Source: Plasmodiophora brassicae
Taxonomy: Eukaryota > Endomyxa > Phytomyxea > Plasmodiophorida > Plasmodiophoridae
DNA length: 64,000 nucleotides
Assembly (NCBI GenBank): GCA_039704465.1
Contig: JASFAU010000011.1
Location: forward strand, 124,001 to 188,000
Reading direction: 5' to 3'
The translations under genes and the position numbers were made by a program. Positions 12,501-23,080 of this stretch are shown in pieces (position 1 is the stretch's first letter; each line of letters begins with the position of its first letter). The notes beneath the pieces are model-generated. The model searched no databases, was not told where the DNA came from, and saw only the letters and a list, made by a program, of their open reading frames with translations.

Positions 12501-15500
12501 AGAGAATCGATGCAGGTCCAGGCGTGTCGATGACGACGACAGTGACGGTCATGATCGTCGTGTACGGTGGGAAATTGCTGTACAGCGTTAGTGTGACGGT
12601 GCCGGGCGAAAGCAGTGTCGTCGTGCCCGGTTTCGTGGAGGTGAACGACACCTGGAACAATTTGCCGGCGACATCGCCGCTGCTGACCGTCACTTGCGAC
12701 AAGGTGCCGCGAGACGCGGAGACGGCCAGCGAGTTGGCACGAGCGTAGATGCTCAACCCGCCGTAGTTGGGCGTGATCGAGCAGGACAGCGACTGGCCGA
12801 CGGACACGTACGTCGGGTTGCAGGAGATGACGGACGTCAGGTCGGGTGTGTTGACCACGTAGATCGTCGCCTTCGAGTACCCGTCGCTGACGATGATGCT
12901 GGCCGACGACGTCAGGTTCTGCGTCGCCACCGAGAACATGAAGAACGACGCCAGCGTGTACTTGCTCGGGTTGCCATCGACGGTCTGGAATTGGCGAATC
13001 GTCACCAGGCGCTGGTTCGTCGTGACCGTCAGCGACGCTCCGAGGACGGGGAGCGCCGCACCGTCCCTCCCGTACGTCCGCACCGTGCACAGCGCGTCGG
13101 CCCACAGGTTGATGATCGTATCGCAGGTCAACCGGGTGGCGAACGGCCCCGGTAGGACGGCGATCGTCACCGGCGGCCAGATGACGCGATGCGCCAGAGG
13201 ACCCACCAGCAGGTCCAGCGCCACGGTGCCATTCGCGGCCGGCGCCGCCGTCAGCGTGATCGGCAGCGACCGTCCCGCGCTGTCGGCTGTGAAATTGCCG
13301 ATCGATGCGCGCTGCAGGCCACGGGAGATCTGCACCTGCGCGGCAGCAGTCAGCGACTGCGGGGGCGCGTTACACGATCCCTTCGACAGGAATGCGCACC
13401 TTGAACTGCGCCGACTGGCCGGGGACGGTGACGTTGGCTTTCATGGGCGTCACCAGGCAGGTCAGGGTGCCGCCGGCGGGCATGACGGTGACGACGGTGC
13501 CCAATTGGGCGTTCGGGTAGCACTGCAACGTCGACGTCGTGTCGGGCTGGCTGACGACGAAAATCTTGGCCGGCGTCGCGCTCGTGATGTTGCCGGTGTC
13601 GGTGCGCACAATGGCGGTCGCCAGCAAGGCGTTGCTGACGGCGAACCCTCCGGTGACGTTGAGCAAGAACGATGACGCGATCGTGTCGATCGGGTACGAT
13701 AAGGTTCGGATGACGTTATAGTTCGGCAGGGCCTACACGTTATTCGTCAGGGGCAGTTCCAGTGCCGGGCGTGTATAGGAGCCTACTAACCGCAATGGAA
13801 ATGCTGAGGGCGTGCATACCCGGCGAGTTCGGTTTGGTTTCCATCAGAACTGCCTTCTTCGAGTACTTCGGGGTAACCGTACAGGTCGTCGGCTGTGCAC
13901 GAGCGCGTCAGTTGTTCCCTGCCGAACGAGCATCGGCGACGACTGCGTGCCTGGTTAACACTGAGGACACTCGGGTTGCAGGACACGGTCATTGTGGAAT
14001 CCGGGTCCTTGAAGGCCTGCACAGTGAACGACGCGCCGGTGGTCGCCTCGCGAATGACGGACCGCCCTCCCGTCTGTCCCGTCACGAACGTGAACGTGAT
14101 CAAGTGCCCATAAGCCTGCCGAAACAAGTCAGAACAGGCGCACCGATACGAGCGGGCGCAGAGCTCGCTATACGCTGCTGAGGTCGCCTTGGGCCGGGGA
14201 CACGAACCCGACCCCGGACACGCTGAACGATAACGCGCTGAGGGATGTCATGACGCCCGATCCGGCATGCTGAGCCGTGAACGTGCACTGCAACGGGGGA
14301 GGATGCTTTGGGTCCACCACCGTGATCGTGTTCGATGTGCAGGTCAGCGTCGACGTCGCATCAGCGGTGGCGAGCGTGATCACGTTCAGGATCCCGTTGA
14401 CCGTTGCACACATCTGGAACTCATTACAGGCTTGGAAGACAATGGTGGTGCGGGTGTTAGGCGGCACATTCCCGGGCGGCATCACTACCAGGGAGTACGT
14501 CGACAGCTTCGTGTCCACTGCGAACCTGGCGTACGCTGGCAACGCCGACGTAATGTTCCAGGTCCAGACCGACGTGTCCGACGAGCACGTCGAGCACGAC
14601 TGGAACGGAGTGAACGGCATCGAGAACGTCGAGTTCGTGTTGGTCGGCGCGTTTAACGTAGAGTTCAGGTTCGGGTACAGCGCGCGCATGACGGGCAGGA
14701 CAATGTCCAAGGTGGCCGTGAACCCCTTCGGCGTGTTCGGCGCGTCGAATAGGCCATAGGTGAAGACGACCAGGAACGACGACGACTGTGTGGAACTGAG
14801 CAGAGCATCGCCAAGTGCGATCTGCAGCGCCGAATCGGTGTAGAAGTACTGGCCGCCCGTGCTGGCCTGCCCACACAGCAACATCTGGCCGCCCCATTGC
14901 GTCGCCGAGATCTTGGTCGTGTACATCGAGATCGTGCTGGCGTAGTTGTAGCAGGCGGGGCCGGTCGTCGAGAGGTCGATCGAGTTCACCAGGAGTCGGA
15001 ACGTGGGGTTCTTCGACAGCAACGTCGGTGCCTGCAGCAACCACCCGACCTGGTTACCGTTCGACCAAACCGTGGGCTTGCTCCCAAAGTCGTTCTGCAG
15101 GTCGATGGTCATCGACGTGCCCGTCCGGGTGATCAGGTTCGCACCCGACGGGTACATCGGCAACGGCGAGAACTGGTACGTGTACGACAACCCGTTCGTG
15201 AACAGCGTCGACTCCCAGTGCACGACGATGTTGGACCCCGGCGTCGACCATGTCGCCGACGTCCCGTACGACTTGCCCGATGCATCGTAATACACGCCGT
15301 ACAGCGCGGTGGACCCTGGGGGTGCCGCACAGTCGTCAGGGGCCGACACAATGCCACGAGGATCCACAGCGCAACGTACCGCATAGCAGGGTGCTGCTGG
15401 GACAGAAGCGCGACTGCGAATCGAGGTACCCGACCTGGAACGATTGGTCGGATAAGCAGTATGGCGAGGAGGACTGCAGGCCGAGATCGAGGAGGTTGAT

Positions 15501-16874
15501 GGTGACCGATCCCGAGACGCCGGACGACGCGGTCGTGATCTTCCACCAGCTGTCCGCTGTCGACGCAGATGACTTGGCGATGTTGCCCGCGTCGACACCG
15601 GGCGTGGATGTCACCGACTGGAGCAGCGATAGCTCGCTGGCGGTCAGCTGGCGGCATCCTGTCGACGACGACGACGATGCAGACTGGCTTGATGTGGGTG
15701 GCGGCGTTGGCGACAAGGAACTGGCCCAGCATGGGTTCGTACCCAGGTCGACGACCTGCCACCAGACCTGGAACCCGCCGTAGTTGTTGCTGGCGTCCGA
15801 GCTGAACTCGATCATGACGCTGCCAGTCTCTGGTGCAGTGAACACGCGCTGGGTGGTCTTCCCGATGCCCGCCCCCTGGATGACGCCGTTCCTGCCGCAG
15901 ACCTGCGTCCCGAGCGACCAGATCCCGTACGGGTTCGTCGTGTCCGCTGGGCAATTCAGCAGGTAGAGAACCTCGACCCAGTCGAAACAGACGTAGCTTG
16001 CGCTCGGGTCCTCGATATCGAACGTGCCGTTGAACGACAGCTGGATCGCCGGGTACGCGAAGCCGGTACCGGTCGGCACCTGGATCAGCCAGCTAACGGC
16101 CTCGTTGGGCGCATAGTTCAGGTGAGAGATGCTCCCAGACATGCCCGTCAACGTATGCGTTGGCGTCGATGGGACGGTGAGCCCATAGGAGACAGATGGA
16201 CCGGTAGGTGCCGCCGTCGGCGGTGGCGTCCACGCCGTGCTTGGCATGGCATACGACGAGTAGTCGCAAGGGAACGTTGTGGTTGCTGCTGTCGTGACGA
16301 CGCTGTACTGGATCTTGAACCCGTACCCTGGGTACGAGAGAGGCCCGGTCGTCATGACAATCATGACCTTGAGAGCGTAGGCGTTCCACTGGCCACCCAG
16401 CGAGTATATCGCGCCGGATGCGTCGTGTAAGGTGCCGCCGTCGCCGCACAGGTGCACGCCCGCACTCTCGAACGTCCACGTGCCGCTCGCGTTGCCGCTG
16501 CAAGATGTCTTGTCCAGGTAGATGATGTCGACGTAGGACGCGGAGCAACCGGACGTATCCTGGATGGAGAACGTGTCGATCTCGAGGGAGATACCTGTGG
16601 CGCCCGGCACACTGGACGCATCCAGTAACCAGCCCTGCTGCGTGTTCGGCAGGTAGTACGACGTGAACGGGCTCAGTGTCCCCGAGCCGCTCCCGCTGAG
16701 CGCGATCGTGCTCACGTCACCCGGCAGGACCACACCGGGCATCAGCGCCTGGCCGCTGAACGAGCATCAGGAGCAACCGTTAGCATAGGGAAGGAAGGAC
16801 GACGTGACGGGTCCCAACCTGCAGGCGGCGGCCAGAAGGGCCACACCAATGGGCACGACCATGAAGGTCGTCAT
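6555..16874 (-). CDS. Giant mosaic membrane protein: CUB-like, RCC1-like, Pmp beta-helix, Cys-rich, multi-TM
   Basis: About 3000 residues in roughly 17 exons. Exon 1 (16874-16819) encodes a signal peptide, MTTFMVVPIGVALLAAAC. Exons at 16755-15380 and 15315-14174 carry three CUB-like modules. A long exon (about 13335-9215) holds Ig-like beta repeats, then degenerate RCC1-like blades (YTFG, YHWG and YSFGNG near 12000-11400), then about ten polymorphic-outer-membrane-type beta-helix repeats (GGAI/GGAV spaced about 23 residues, 10700-9780). A CxxC-rich GCC2/GCC3-like stalk follows (CEPG, CPAGT, CPPGSYS; 9230-8360). Several membrane spans lie at 8280-6940, with a GRK motif near 7290, and a Gln/Ala-rich cytoplasmic tail ends at the TGA at 6555. 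The large ectodomain on a polytopic core suggests a surface receptor or adhesin; that is inference. Splice sites near 13930-13725 are not resolved. Confidence 0.8.
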
Positions 16875-17392
16875 GACGACGGCGGGCTCGTCGGCGCGTC
16901 AACGCAGAACACAGAGTGAGCAGCCGTACCCCTCCGATCGCATGGGCGTCCATATTGTTAAGCATGTCGGTAACGAGTATTAGCGGCACGGCGATCGATG
17001 GACGGGCGTCACAGTGTTCGGTAAAGTACCCCACACTATCCCTGCTGTACGAGGCACCCATGCGGGGGTCGCCGGTAGGCACGGTAGACATGGTTGGCTA
17101 CCTAGAAGGTCATCTGCTAATGAAAGGCAGTCTATGGGTAGGGTAGACCGGCAATACCATACGCTGCCCTAATGGAGCAAACGCCACTGGAGGACGAGGT
17201 CGCCAAGAGTGCTGTCCAGTCCTAATGTATCAATCGGGAACCTTATACAAATTAAACTGTTGCGCTGCGGGCTCATAAACGGCTCGTGTCGTGGTTCAAT
17301 GACGGGGAATTGTGCCAGTCTACCGATAATCAATGCAGGCCTTCCAGAGTTGCTGGTAGAGATGCTTCGCAAACTTGTCGCTGCACGTAGAG
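16875..17392. other. Intergenic, promoter side of the giant gene
   Basis: 518 bp between the start of the giant gene and the stop of the kinesin gene, both on the minus strand. No open frame with a recognisable domain was seen. It should contain the giant gene's promoter and the kinesin 3' untranslated region. Confidence 0.5.
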
Positions 17393-18742
17393 CTAACACA
17401 TCTGCGTCCGCACCGTTAGGCCTGATTGCTGAACAGCATCCATCGGCAAACCATACCTTTTGATGAACGTCGCTTCGGGCATGCGCATCATGGCTAGACC
17501 GTTCTCGCCGCCCTTCAGCAAACGACTGCCGGAGACCTTGCCCCGCGAGCGCTTCTCGATCTCCTGGCACGCCTGTTCGTGGGACCAGGAATTCGGAGAA
17601 CGCGGATCCAGCTTTCTGACATTCTGCTTGCGGATAGACGAGGCCATGGACGACGCGTAACGTAACGTCGAGACAGAATGGTGATAATCGGCAACCGTCG
17701 GCGATACTGTCACGATTACCGTCGTCTTGTTGACGCTGTTCGACTCAATGGCGAACACGTCCTTCAACAAGAACGTCAATGGAGACCGACGGAACGGGAC
17801 GTGCGCTGTCTTGTCGCCGCCATCTCGAGCCCGGATGCACTCCTTCAGCGTCATCAACGACGCATTGATCATTTTCATCTCGTCCGTGCGTTCTCTGTTA
17901 TGCGCACTGGAGTCCTGGTTGCGTTCGCTGCCGGCCAGGTCGCACAGGTACAAGACGCCAGACTTTCCAACGCGAACACGACAGACCGTATGCGCTCGGC
18001 TACTGCAATCGTTCTTCTGCGTGCTCGCCCGCATGCGCCTCCGCTCGCCTTCATCGATCAGCGCCAGCAAGGCGTCGACATCGGCAACCGGGTGCTCCGT
18101 GAGCCCCGTAATATGAACATCGCCATGGAAGTCCTCCCGAATCTGGACGACACCTTCCGATAGCAGATCCGTGCATCGCTTGCCGTAAATTTCAAGGAAT
18201 GACAGCGCGATCGGGCGATCACCGCATCCGGCGAATATGTCCCTGGCCGCACGTTTCTTGACACCCATCATCGTGAACGTCTTCCCGGATCCCGTCTGTC
18301 CATATGACAGCACCGTTCCGATGCCCTCGTCCAGCGCATATTTCACAACGGCAGCACAGGTTTGGTCGTACACGTCATCAGTCGAGGCGGTTTCGTCCAG
18401 CGCCAGATCCACGTCGAACGACTGGACGGTGATGGATGGCTGCCGGCGCAGGTCGAACTTCGGCTGGCATACGCGAACCACACGATCCTTCGGGGATTGC
18501 TGCGGCAAGCAGACACAAAACAGGCCAGCGTCGATTTCCCGTTGCAGCCGGGGCCGGACACGAGCAACGACGAGCGTGTCGCGCTTCGCGAAATTGTGCG
18601 ACGACCGACCGGGCGGGTCGATGGACCCTTGGACATCCCGGATCAGGCCAAGGAATGTCTTCGCGCGCTGCATCGTCGCCGCCAGGTACGGCGCGTGCTT
18701 CTCCTGCTTGACGGCAGCACCCTCTTCGCGTGCGTCCGACAT
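17393..18742 (-). CDS. Kinesin-like motor protein, intronless, kinesin-13/KIF24-like core
   Basis: 449 residues in one exon. The motor domain spans about residues 54-372: VVARVRPR, DETAS (116-120) as in kinesin-13 proteins, P-loop GQTGSGKT (148-155), switch I as SSRAH (247-251) instead of the usual SSRSH, switch II DLAGSE (268-273), and INASLMTLKECIRA followed by HVPFRRSPLT. No long coiled coil is visible. The C-terminal 75 residues contain a short helical region starting WSHEQACQEIEKR, possibly a small SAM-like or adaptor fold. The start is the ATG at 18742, since the more upstream frame has no ATG. Kinesin-13 proteins depolymerise microtubules; whether this one does is inference. Lack of introns is unusual here. 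Confidence 0.88.
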   Translation of the reverse strand: MSDAREEGAAVKQEKHAPYLAATMQRAKTFLGLIRDVQGSIDPPGRSSHNFAKRDTLVVARVRPRLQREIDAGLFCVCLPQQSPKDRVVRVCQPKFDLRRQPSITVQSFDVDLALDETASTDDVYDQTCAAVVKYALDEGIGTVLSYGQTGSGKTFTMMGVKKRAARDIFAGCGDRPIALSFLEIYGKRCTDLLSEGVVQIREDFHGDVHITGLTEHPVADVDALLALIDEGERRRMRASTQKNDCSSRAHTVCRVRVGKSGVLYLCDLAGSERNQDSSAHNRERTDEMKMINASLMTLKECIRARDGGDKTAHVPFRRSPLTFLLKDVFAIESNSVNKTTVIVTVSPTVADYHHSVSTLRYASSMASSIRKQNVRKLDPRSPNSWSHEQACQEIEKRSRGKVSGSRLLKGGENGLAMMRMPEATFIKRYGLPMDAVQQSGLTVRTQMC

Positions 18743-18774
18743 GGTCTGGCGGCCCCGATCCCACGACAAGGCAC

Positions 18775-18799
18775 GGTGTGTGTGTGTGTGTGTGTGTGT
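18775..18799. repeat. TG dinucleotide microsatellite
   Basis: A run of about twelve TG units directly upstream of the kinesin start codon, within its presumed promoter or 5' leader. The length is likely to vary between isolates. Confidence 0.9.
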
Positions 18800-19142
18800 G
18801 CCGCAACCGGCGGGAACCAAAATACCGCTCTCGCACCGACGAATCCGACGGCGGCGCGCAACCCCCAGCCAGCAGCCACGGCGCGCTCACTCTGCACCCG
18901 CAGTGACGCAGTTTTGTCCCTTACTGTCGTCGCCCGCCCTCGGTCGTCGCCCAGACCCGCGTCCGCTGCAGGGCAGGGTTTGCAAGCCGAGGGTTCTGCC
19001 GTGTTCTCCAAGTCCCCGGCTGCTGCAGCGGTATGCCGCGTCAGGATGTACCAATGGTTTATGTGAAGATAAGGTTTGCCGTTTTCAGCCGAGGTCGCGC
19101 TCTCACGCAGTGCGTGAGCGAGGTCCGCAGTCACAGTTGAAT

Positions 19143-19344
19143 ACGAAGGGCTGGAGTTGTCGTTCCCCATGATTAGGACATGTGAGACGATCAGACCGTA
19201 CGAGGCGATCCTTTAATACGCTACAGTGTAGGACTGCATCGTTTAATCTGGTCTTCCTGTGCAGTATGCGCGATTGTACATTCCTGAGCACCCACCCGGC
19301 TCTACCACACACCTTTCACTGGCTTTTCGACTTCCTGGACCTTT
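19143..19344 (+). repeat. Left terminal inverted repeat
   Basis: About 202 bp, the reverse complement of 19996-20200. An open frame running rightwards from 19182 encodes a hydrophobic stretch and enters the unique region at 19345. Confidence 0.85.
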
Positions 19345-19524
19345 CATTCTTGGCGAAGAGGCCTCAGTTACCGATTCCAGTCATGCCGATCCACAGTCCG
19401 GGAGAGGCTGCTCTCTTTGACGAGGCCATTCTTTGTCACGGCGCCGATCTGGATGCAAGCCTCCAAGTATTTGGAGGTAAGCTAGGCTAACGGTTTAAAT
19501 GTTTTCCGAAAGTCCAAGGACCAT

Positions 19525-20130
19525 TTGCAGCGGTACTACACCCTCTGGAAGAAAAAGAACGGCCAGCGATCGGCGTCGGCTAGTGGAAGAGATCGTACGC
19601 GCCCTGTCAGTCTCGCAAATCGTTTGCCGTCGGCGTCGCAGCATTTCCCGGATCCCAAGCAACTAACGCCTCGCCCGATGCCGGTTACTGTCGAGGATCC
19701 TTGCCCGATGCCGTCTACTGTCGATGTTCCTCGCCCGATGCCGGCTACTGCCGAGGATCATGTGTGTTCAAACCCTTCAGCGCCAGCAACAAGCACTTTT
19801 GCTCCAGCACGGAATATGGTTCTGGTTGATTCGCAGGTGATCGCTCCCGTCCCATATCGATCCTGCGGCCAACCTCAGCCGTCAATCGTTGCGGCTACCG
19901 ATGCTGTTCCAGCCATTGTTGGACAACCATTTGCAATTCCTGCCGCTCCCTCCCGCCCTCTTGCGAGATCTTCCTCGTCGCCTATCATTGTACCAAAAGG
20001 TCCAGGAAGTCGAAGAGCCAGTGCAAGGTGTGTGGCAGAGCCGGGTGCTCAGGAATGTACAATCGCGCATACTGCACAGGAAGACCAGATTAAACGATGC
20101 AGTCCTACACTGTTGTTCATAGCGTATTAA
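19525..20130 (+). CDS. Internal ORF of the inverted-repeat element, SANT/Myb-like N-terminus (doubtful gene)
   Basis: A 201-residue frame. The stretch just before it (19400-19560) reads EAALFDEAILCHGADLDASL and then RKSKDHLQRYYTLWKKKNG. The spacing resembles a SANT/Myb DNA-binding repeat, but the two halves lie in different frames and no clean intron joins them. After this comes a Pro-rich region with three 10-residue repeats of the type PRPMPxTVED (19670-19760). The last third is encoded by the right inverted repeat. It may be a remnant of an element-encoded DNA-binding protein, or non-coding. Confidence 0.3.
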   Translation: MQRYYTLWKKKNGQRSASASGRDRTRPVSLANRLPSASQHFPDPKQLTPRPMPVTVEDPCPMPSTVDVPRPMPATAEDHVCSNPSAPATSTFAPARNMVLVDSQVIAPVPYRSCGQPQPSIVAATDAVPAIVGQPFAIPAAPSRPLARSSSSPIIVPKGPGSRRASARCVAEPGAQECTIAHTAQEDQIKRCSPTLLFIAY

Positions 20131-20200
20131 AGGACCGCCTCGTACGGTCTGATCGTCTCACATGTCCTAATCAGGGGGAATGACAACTCCAGCCCTTCGT
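19996..20200 (-). repeat. Right terminal inverted repeat
   Basis: About 205 bp, the reverse complement of the left arm with a 6-bp insertion. It supplies the last 40 or so codons of the internal open frame. Confidence 0.85.
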
Positions 20201-20337
20201 CGCACGTACTGTTGGAAACCAGGTAAACATTCACTTTTGGTCAATTGGAAAGCGTAAACGGCGATTACGCGCGTGTGATTTCTGTTTGATTTTGAGGCCG
20301 CCATTGAATTGTCGCCTGCGCAGTCCGTTGAGCGAAC

Positions 20338-21439
20338 ATGACGCTGCCCTGGCTACGTGAAGTGCCCGAGACCGTCGTTGGAGACCTGGTCGCCGGCAAG
20401 CGCACCCTGATCGACATTGACTGTTCGAGTTCGATCGCACAGGTCGGATACGGAACGTTTGCGGTCGCGCCTGTGGCTGGACCTGTAACGTTGTGCAGAC
20501 GCTGGAATGCCTTCGCATTCACAATATCCTGTCCGTGCCGGTGTTCGGCAAGAAGGGCGGATGGATTGGATCCGGGGGCGTCGAAGTGATCGTCGGGGAG
20601 AAGCAGTACATCGGCATTGCGTCGGTGGTCGACATCCTGTCGTATATGTTCGGCAACCCTTCTCGCACTGTCGAGGAGGCACTTTCCAAGCCCATCAGTC
20701 AGGTCCTGGGATCCACCGACGAATCTGTACGTTATGCCCTGCCGATGTGTTGCATTATGATGTATGCTGTGTCGCTAGCTGTGCCTGTGGGTTGAACCGA
20801 CGGACCGTCCATTGCTGTATGTCTGCGAGGCCCTCGGTAAAGGCGTCCATCGCGTCCTGGTAACGGATGAGGGCAGCCAAACCTGCCGTCTCCTGTCGCA
20901 GACCGACGTCATCAAGTTTCTGGTGACGCACAGTACGGCGTTGCCCCATCTTCGGGAGGTGTTTTCACGTCCCGTGTCTACCATCAGCGCTGTTCACGAC
21001 CCATTGGTCTTTGTTAACATCAACGACAGTATCAAGGACGGTATCGAGGGCATGCTACGTCACCGCGTCAGTGGCGTTCCGGTTGTCAACGACGCGGGTG
21101 TGCTCGTATCGCAGCTGTCGACGTCTGATTTTCGCAGCGTTTTCAATTTGGCCCTGGGAGCGCTTGCTGATATCAGCGTCCGTGATTTTATGCTGAGCAC
21201 TCGCAGCGGATTCGTGATTGACCCAATCGTTTGCGACGATACGACGACGATCGGCGAAGCCGTTCAGAAGATGCTTCTTAATCGCGTCCACCGAATCTGG
21301 TTCGTCCGTCGTTGCCCATTTTAACCCATCTCACACGTCGTCGTCGCATAGGATACGTGAATCGAGCAACAGTAAAGCACTGTCAGTTGTTACATTTACT
21401 GACGTCATTGCTGCAGCGTTCTCTGCCGCCGAGGAATGA
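20338..21439 (+). CDS. CBS-domain protein, AMPK-gamma/SNF4-like
   Basis: 313 residues from four exons (20338-20442, 20499-20726, 20779-21299, 21352-21439), with introns of 52-56 bp that all join in phase. Repeated CBS signatures are visible: TLECLRIHNILSVPVFG, IGIASVVDILSY, KGVHRVLVTDE with LLSQTDVIKFLV, GIEGMLRHRVSGVPVV with VSQLSTSDFR, and MLLNRVHRIW with ALSVVTFTDVI. That gives two Bateman pairs, as in AMPK gamma subunits and plant SNF4/PV42-like proteins, which bind adenine nucleotides and sense energy charge. Direct membership of an AMPK complex is inference. The frame change at 21300 is an intron (TG|GTTCG ... ATAG), not a truncation. Confidence 0.88.
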
Positions 21440-21784
21440 AACAATGCTGCCCAGCGATCAATACAATCGCATAAGCATTGCGTTACACGAGCATCACGTT
21501 GCGCGCATGTGAATTTCGAGGCCTGTATGCTCAACATGAGCAAACGAGAGGACGCATGTCAGCACCACCGACTCACGAGAGAACGACGTTACGCTGCAGA
21601 CGCATGAACTCAACAGACACTCGCCAAAGTCTTTGTATGACGCTTGTCCGTCAACCGCATAGCTCAGGAATCGGGTCGGAGAATCTTCAGAACGGGGTCC
21701 CCTTTCTTGGTGCCACTGCCGGATCTAATGGTGCCAGTCCGAGCAGGACAGCGAGCGGCGTTGTGCAAACTTGGTGAGACGAGA
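21440..21784. other. Intergenic, no gene seen
   Basis: 345 bp between the CBS gene and the ISG12-like gene. Open frames here lack domains and plausible splice partners. Confidence 0.5.
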
Positions 21785-22068
21785 ATGGGGACCATGGGTT
21801 TACTGGCGTCCTTAACCGTCGTTGGATTTGGATTCCTCATTAAGACGACTGGTCTTCCTCTACTCGTGTCGTCCGCCGTTGTGGAGTGGTTGGGGTTTTC
21901 CGTCGTTGGTCCTGTTGCCGGTAACAAGACTCAACCTGTGGTGTACCAAAACTCACGTATCGATTAACTTCATCAGGCTCCATTGCCGCGGCAGCCCAGT
22001 CTTTCGCTGGCAATATTGCCAGCGGATCGATATTCTCTTCATTGCAGTCGTTTGCGATGGCCGTGTGA
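21785..22068 (+). CDS. ISG12/IFI6-IFI27-like small hydrophobic protein
   Basis: 75 residues from two exons (21785-21920 and 21977-22068) joined across a 56-bp intron. The sequence is almost entirely hydrophobic. Its second half shows the family pattern of the Ifi-6-16/ISG12 domain: VEWLGFSVVGPVAGSIAAAA, then GNIASGSIFSSLQS. Proteins of this family lie in mitochondrial or nuclear membranes and affect apoptosis or membrane stability in animals; homologues of unknown role occur in protists and fungi. I chose the first ATG, at 21785; a second ATG lies three codons later. The short length and two-exon structure fit the family. Confidence 0.75.
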
Positions 22069-22389
22069 GCGTCATGAGCGCTTGGCCGGCGCCGGGCGAC
22101 GTGTCTGAAATTACACACAGCGAATCCTGTTTGCGTTATTGCCCGACAGCAGCTATAGACTTACGTATGATGAGAGCCTCTGTAAACGAGGGCGCGTTTC
22201 TATATAGAGTACTGCATTAGCGTATACCATCGGCAGCCTGCCAGCGAGCCCGTCCTTTCAGCATTTGCCTTACCAGAGGAGGTTTTGACGGTCCCTTGAG
22301 TATTGTATGCCAACGTCCGTCTCGGACACTCGAAACAGGTGGCATACATACATGGGCCAGAGGCCCAGAGAGGAAGTCCGCAGAGCGGC
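22069..22389. other. Intergenic, no gene seen
   Basis: 321 bp upstream of TAF10. A TATATAG-like stretch occurs near 22200, but it is too far from the start codon for a confident promoter call. Confidence 0.4.
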
Positions 22390-22893
22390 ATGTCGTCATC
22401 GTCGTCGCCGATACAGGCGCCTGTTGCGGGCGTGACTGCCGACCTGCTGGACGCGCTGGATGGGTTCGAGGGCACCATCCCGGATCCGGTCCTGCAGCAT
22501 TATCTGGAGAAGTGCGGGTGCATATGCCCGGATCCGACGGCGAGAAAGATTATCGGCCTGGCGACGCAGAAGTAGCGAACGAGCATGGGGACGCGCGTAG
22601 GTAGGACGCCAGTGCGCTGACTGACGTGCACAGGTTCATATTCGACATCAGCAAGAGCGCTCTACGGTACTGCCAGCACAGGAAAGGGTCTGGATATGCG
22701 AAAAAGAAGAACGGGACGGAGGTTGCCGATTCGCCTGTGGGGTCCAGCACTCGTATCGCGACCCACTGATCTCCACGTTCAGGTGTTCACGTTGACCATG
22801 GACGATTTGACGACCGCCTTGCAGGATAAGGGAATCAGCATCGCCAAACCCGCCTATTACATTGGCAGCGTTGCTGATCTGGCGCCTAAATAA
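22390..22893 (+). CDS. TAF10: TAF10, TFIID/SAGA histone-fold subunit
   Basis: 126 residues from three exons (22390-22571, 22634-22721, 22783-22893), introns 62 and 61 bp. The conserved TAF10 core is plain: a leading helix with FEGTIPDPVLQHYLEKCG, then DPTARKIIGLATQK spliced to FIFDISKSALRYCQ, and the C-terminal segment VFTLTMDDLTTALQDKGI followed by KPAYY. TAF10 is a histone-fold protein shared by TFIID and SAGA. The length is shorter than animal orthologues, which have long disordered N-termini. All splice junctions fall inside conserved motifs and keep the frame. Confidence 0.9.
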
Positions 22894-23080
22894 CGATGAT
22901 ACACTATCGACGTCGTAGAACACCAGATGCCGCTACGGTCGGTCCGGTTCTGTCACGTACGAGGCCAGCGTGGCCTGGCTCCCGGGCCGCATCATAGTCA
23001 GGTCGTAGACGAGGCCGGCCACCCAGCCCAACCAGCGCAGCCTTTGTCGTTATCGACCTTCGACTGGCGTCGGCTGCGCC

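Larger units (their letters stand above)
19143..20200. mobile_element. 1.06-kb element with about 200-bp terminal inverted repeats
   Basis: The stretch 19143-19344 is repeated as a near-perfect reverse complement at 19996-20200. The outer ends read ACGAAGGGCTGG in both arms. The arms differ by a few substitutions, a 6-base insertion in the right arm (GAACAA next to ACGCTAT) and a 4-base change near the CACCCGGCTCT segment. The middle, about 650 bp, holds one long open frame. No target-site duplication is evident at the immediate flanks, and no transposase catalytic motif was seen. This fits a short non-autonomous DNA transposon, or a decayed copy of a larger one. It lies between the kinesin and CBS genes and interrupts neither. 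Confidence 0.8.

Noticed and set aside
9208..13335. Long open frames on the opposite strand and other frames of the giant gene, for example 10144-11601 (+) and 11525-13105 (-)
   Set aside because: They are Arg-rich shadows of the beta-helix and RCC1-like coding frame and show no domain.
18743..19142. Open frames around the TG repeat as a gene
   Set aside because: They are made of His/Thr or Cys/Val runs from the microsatellite and have no start or domain support; the region is taken as the kinesin promoter.
21288..21324. Stop codon truncating the CBS protein
   Set aside because: A 52-bp intron removes it and restores the last CBS strand and helix.
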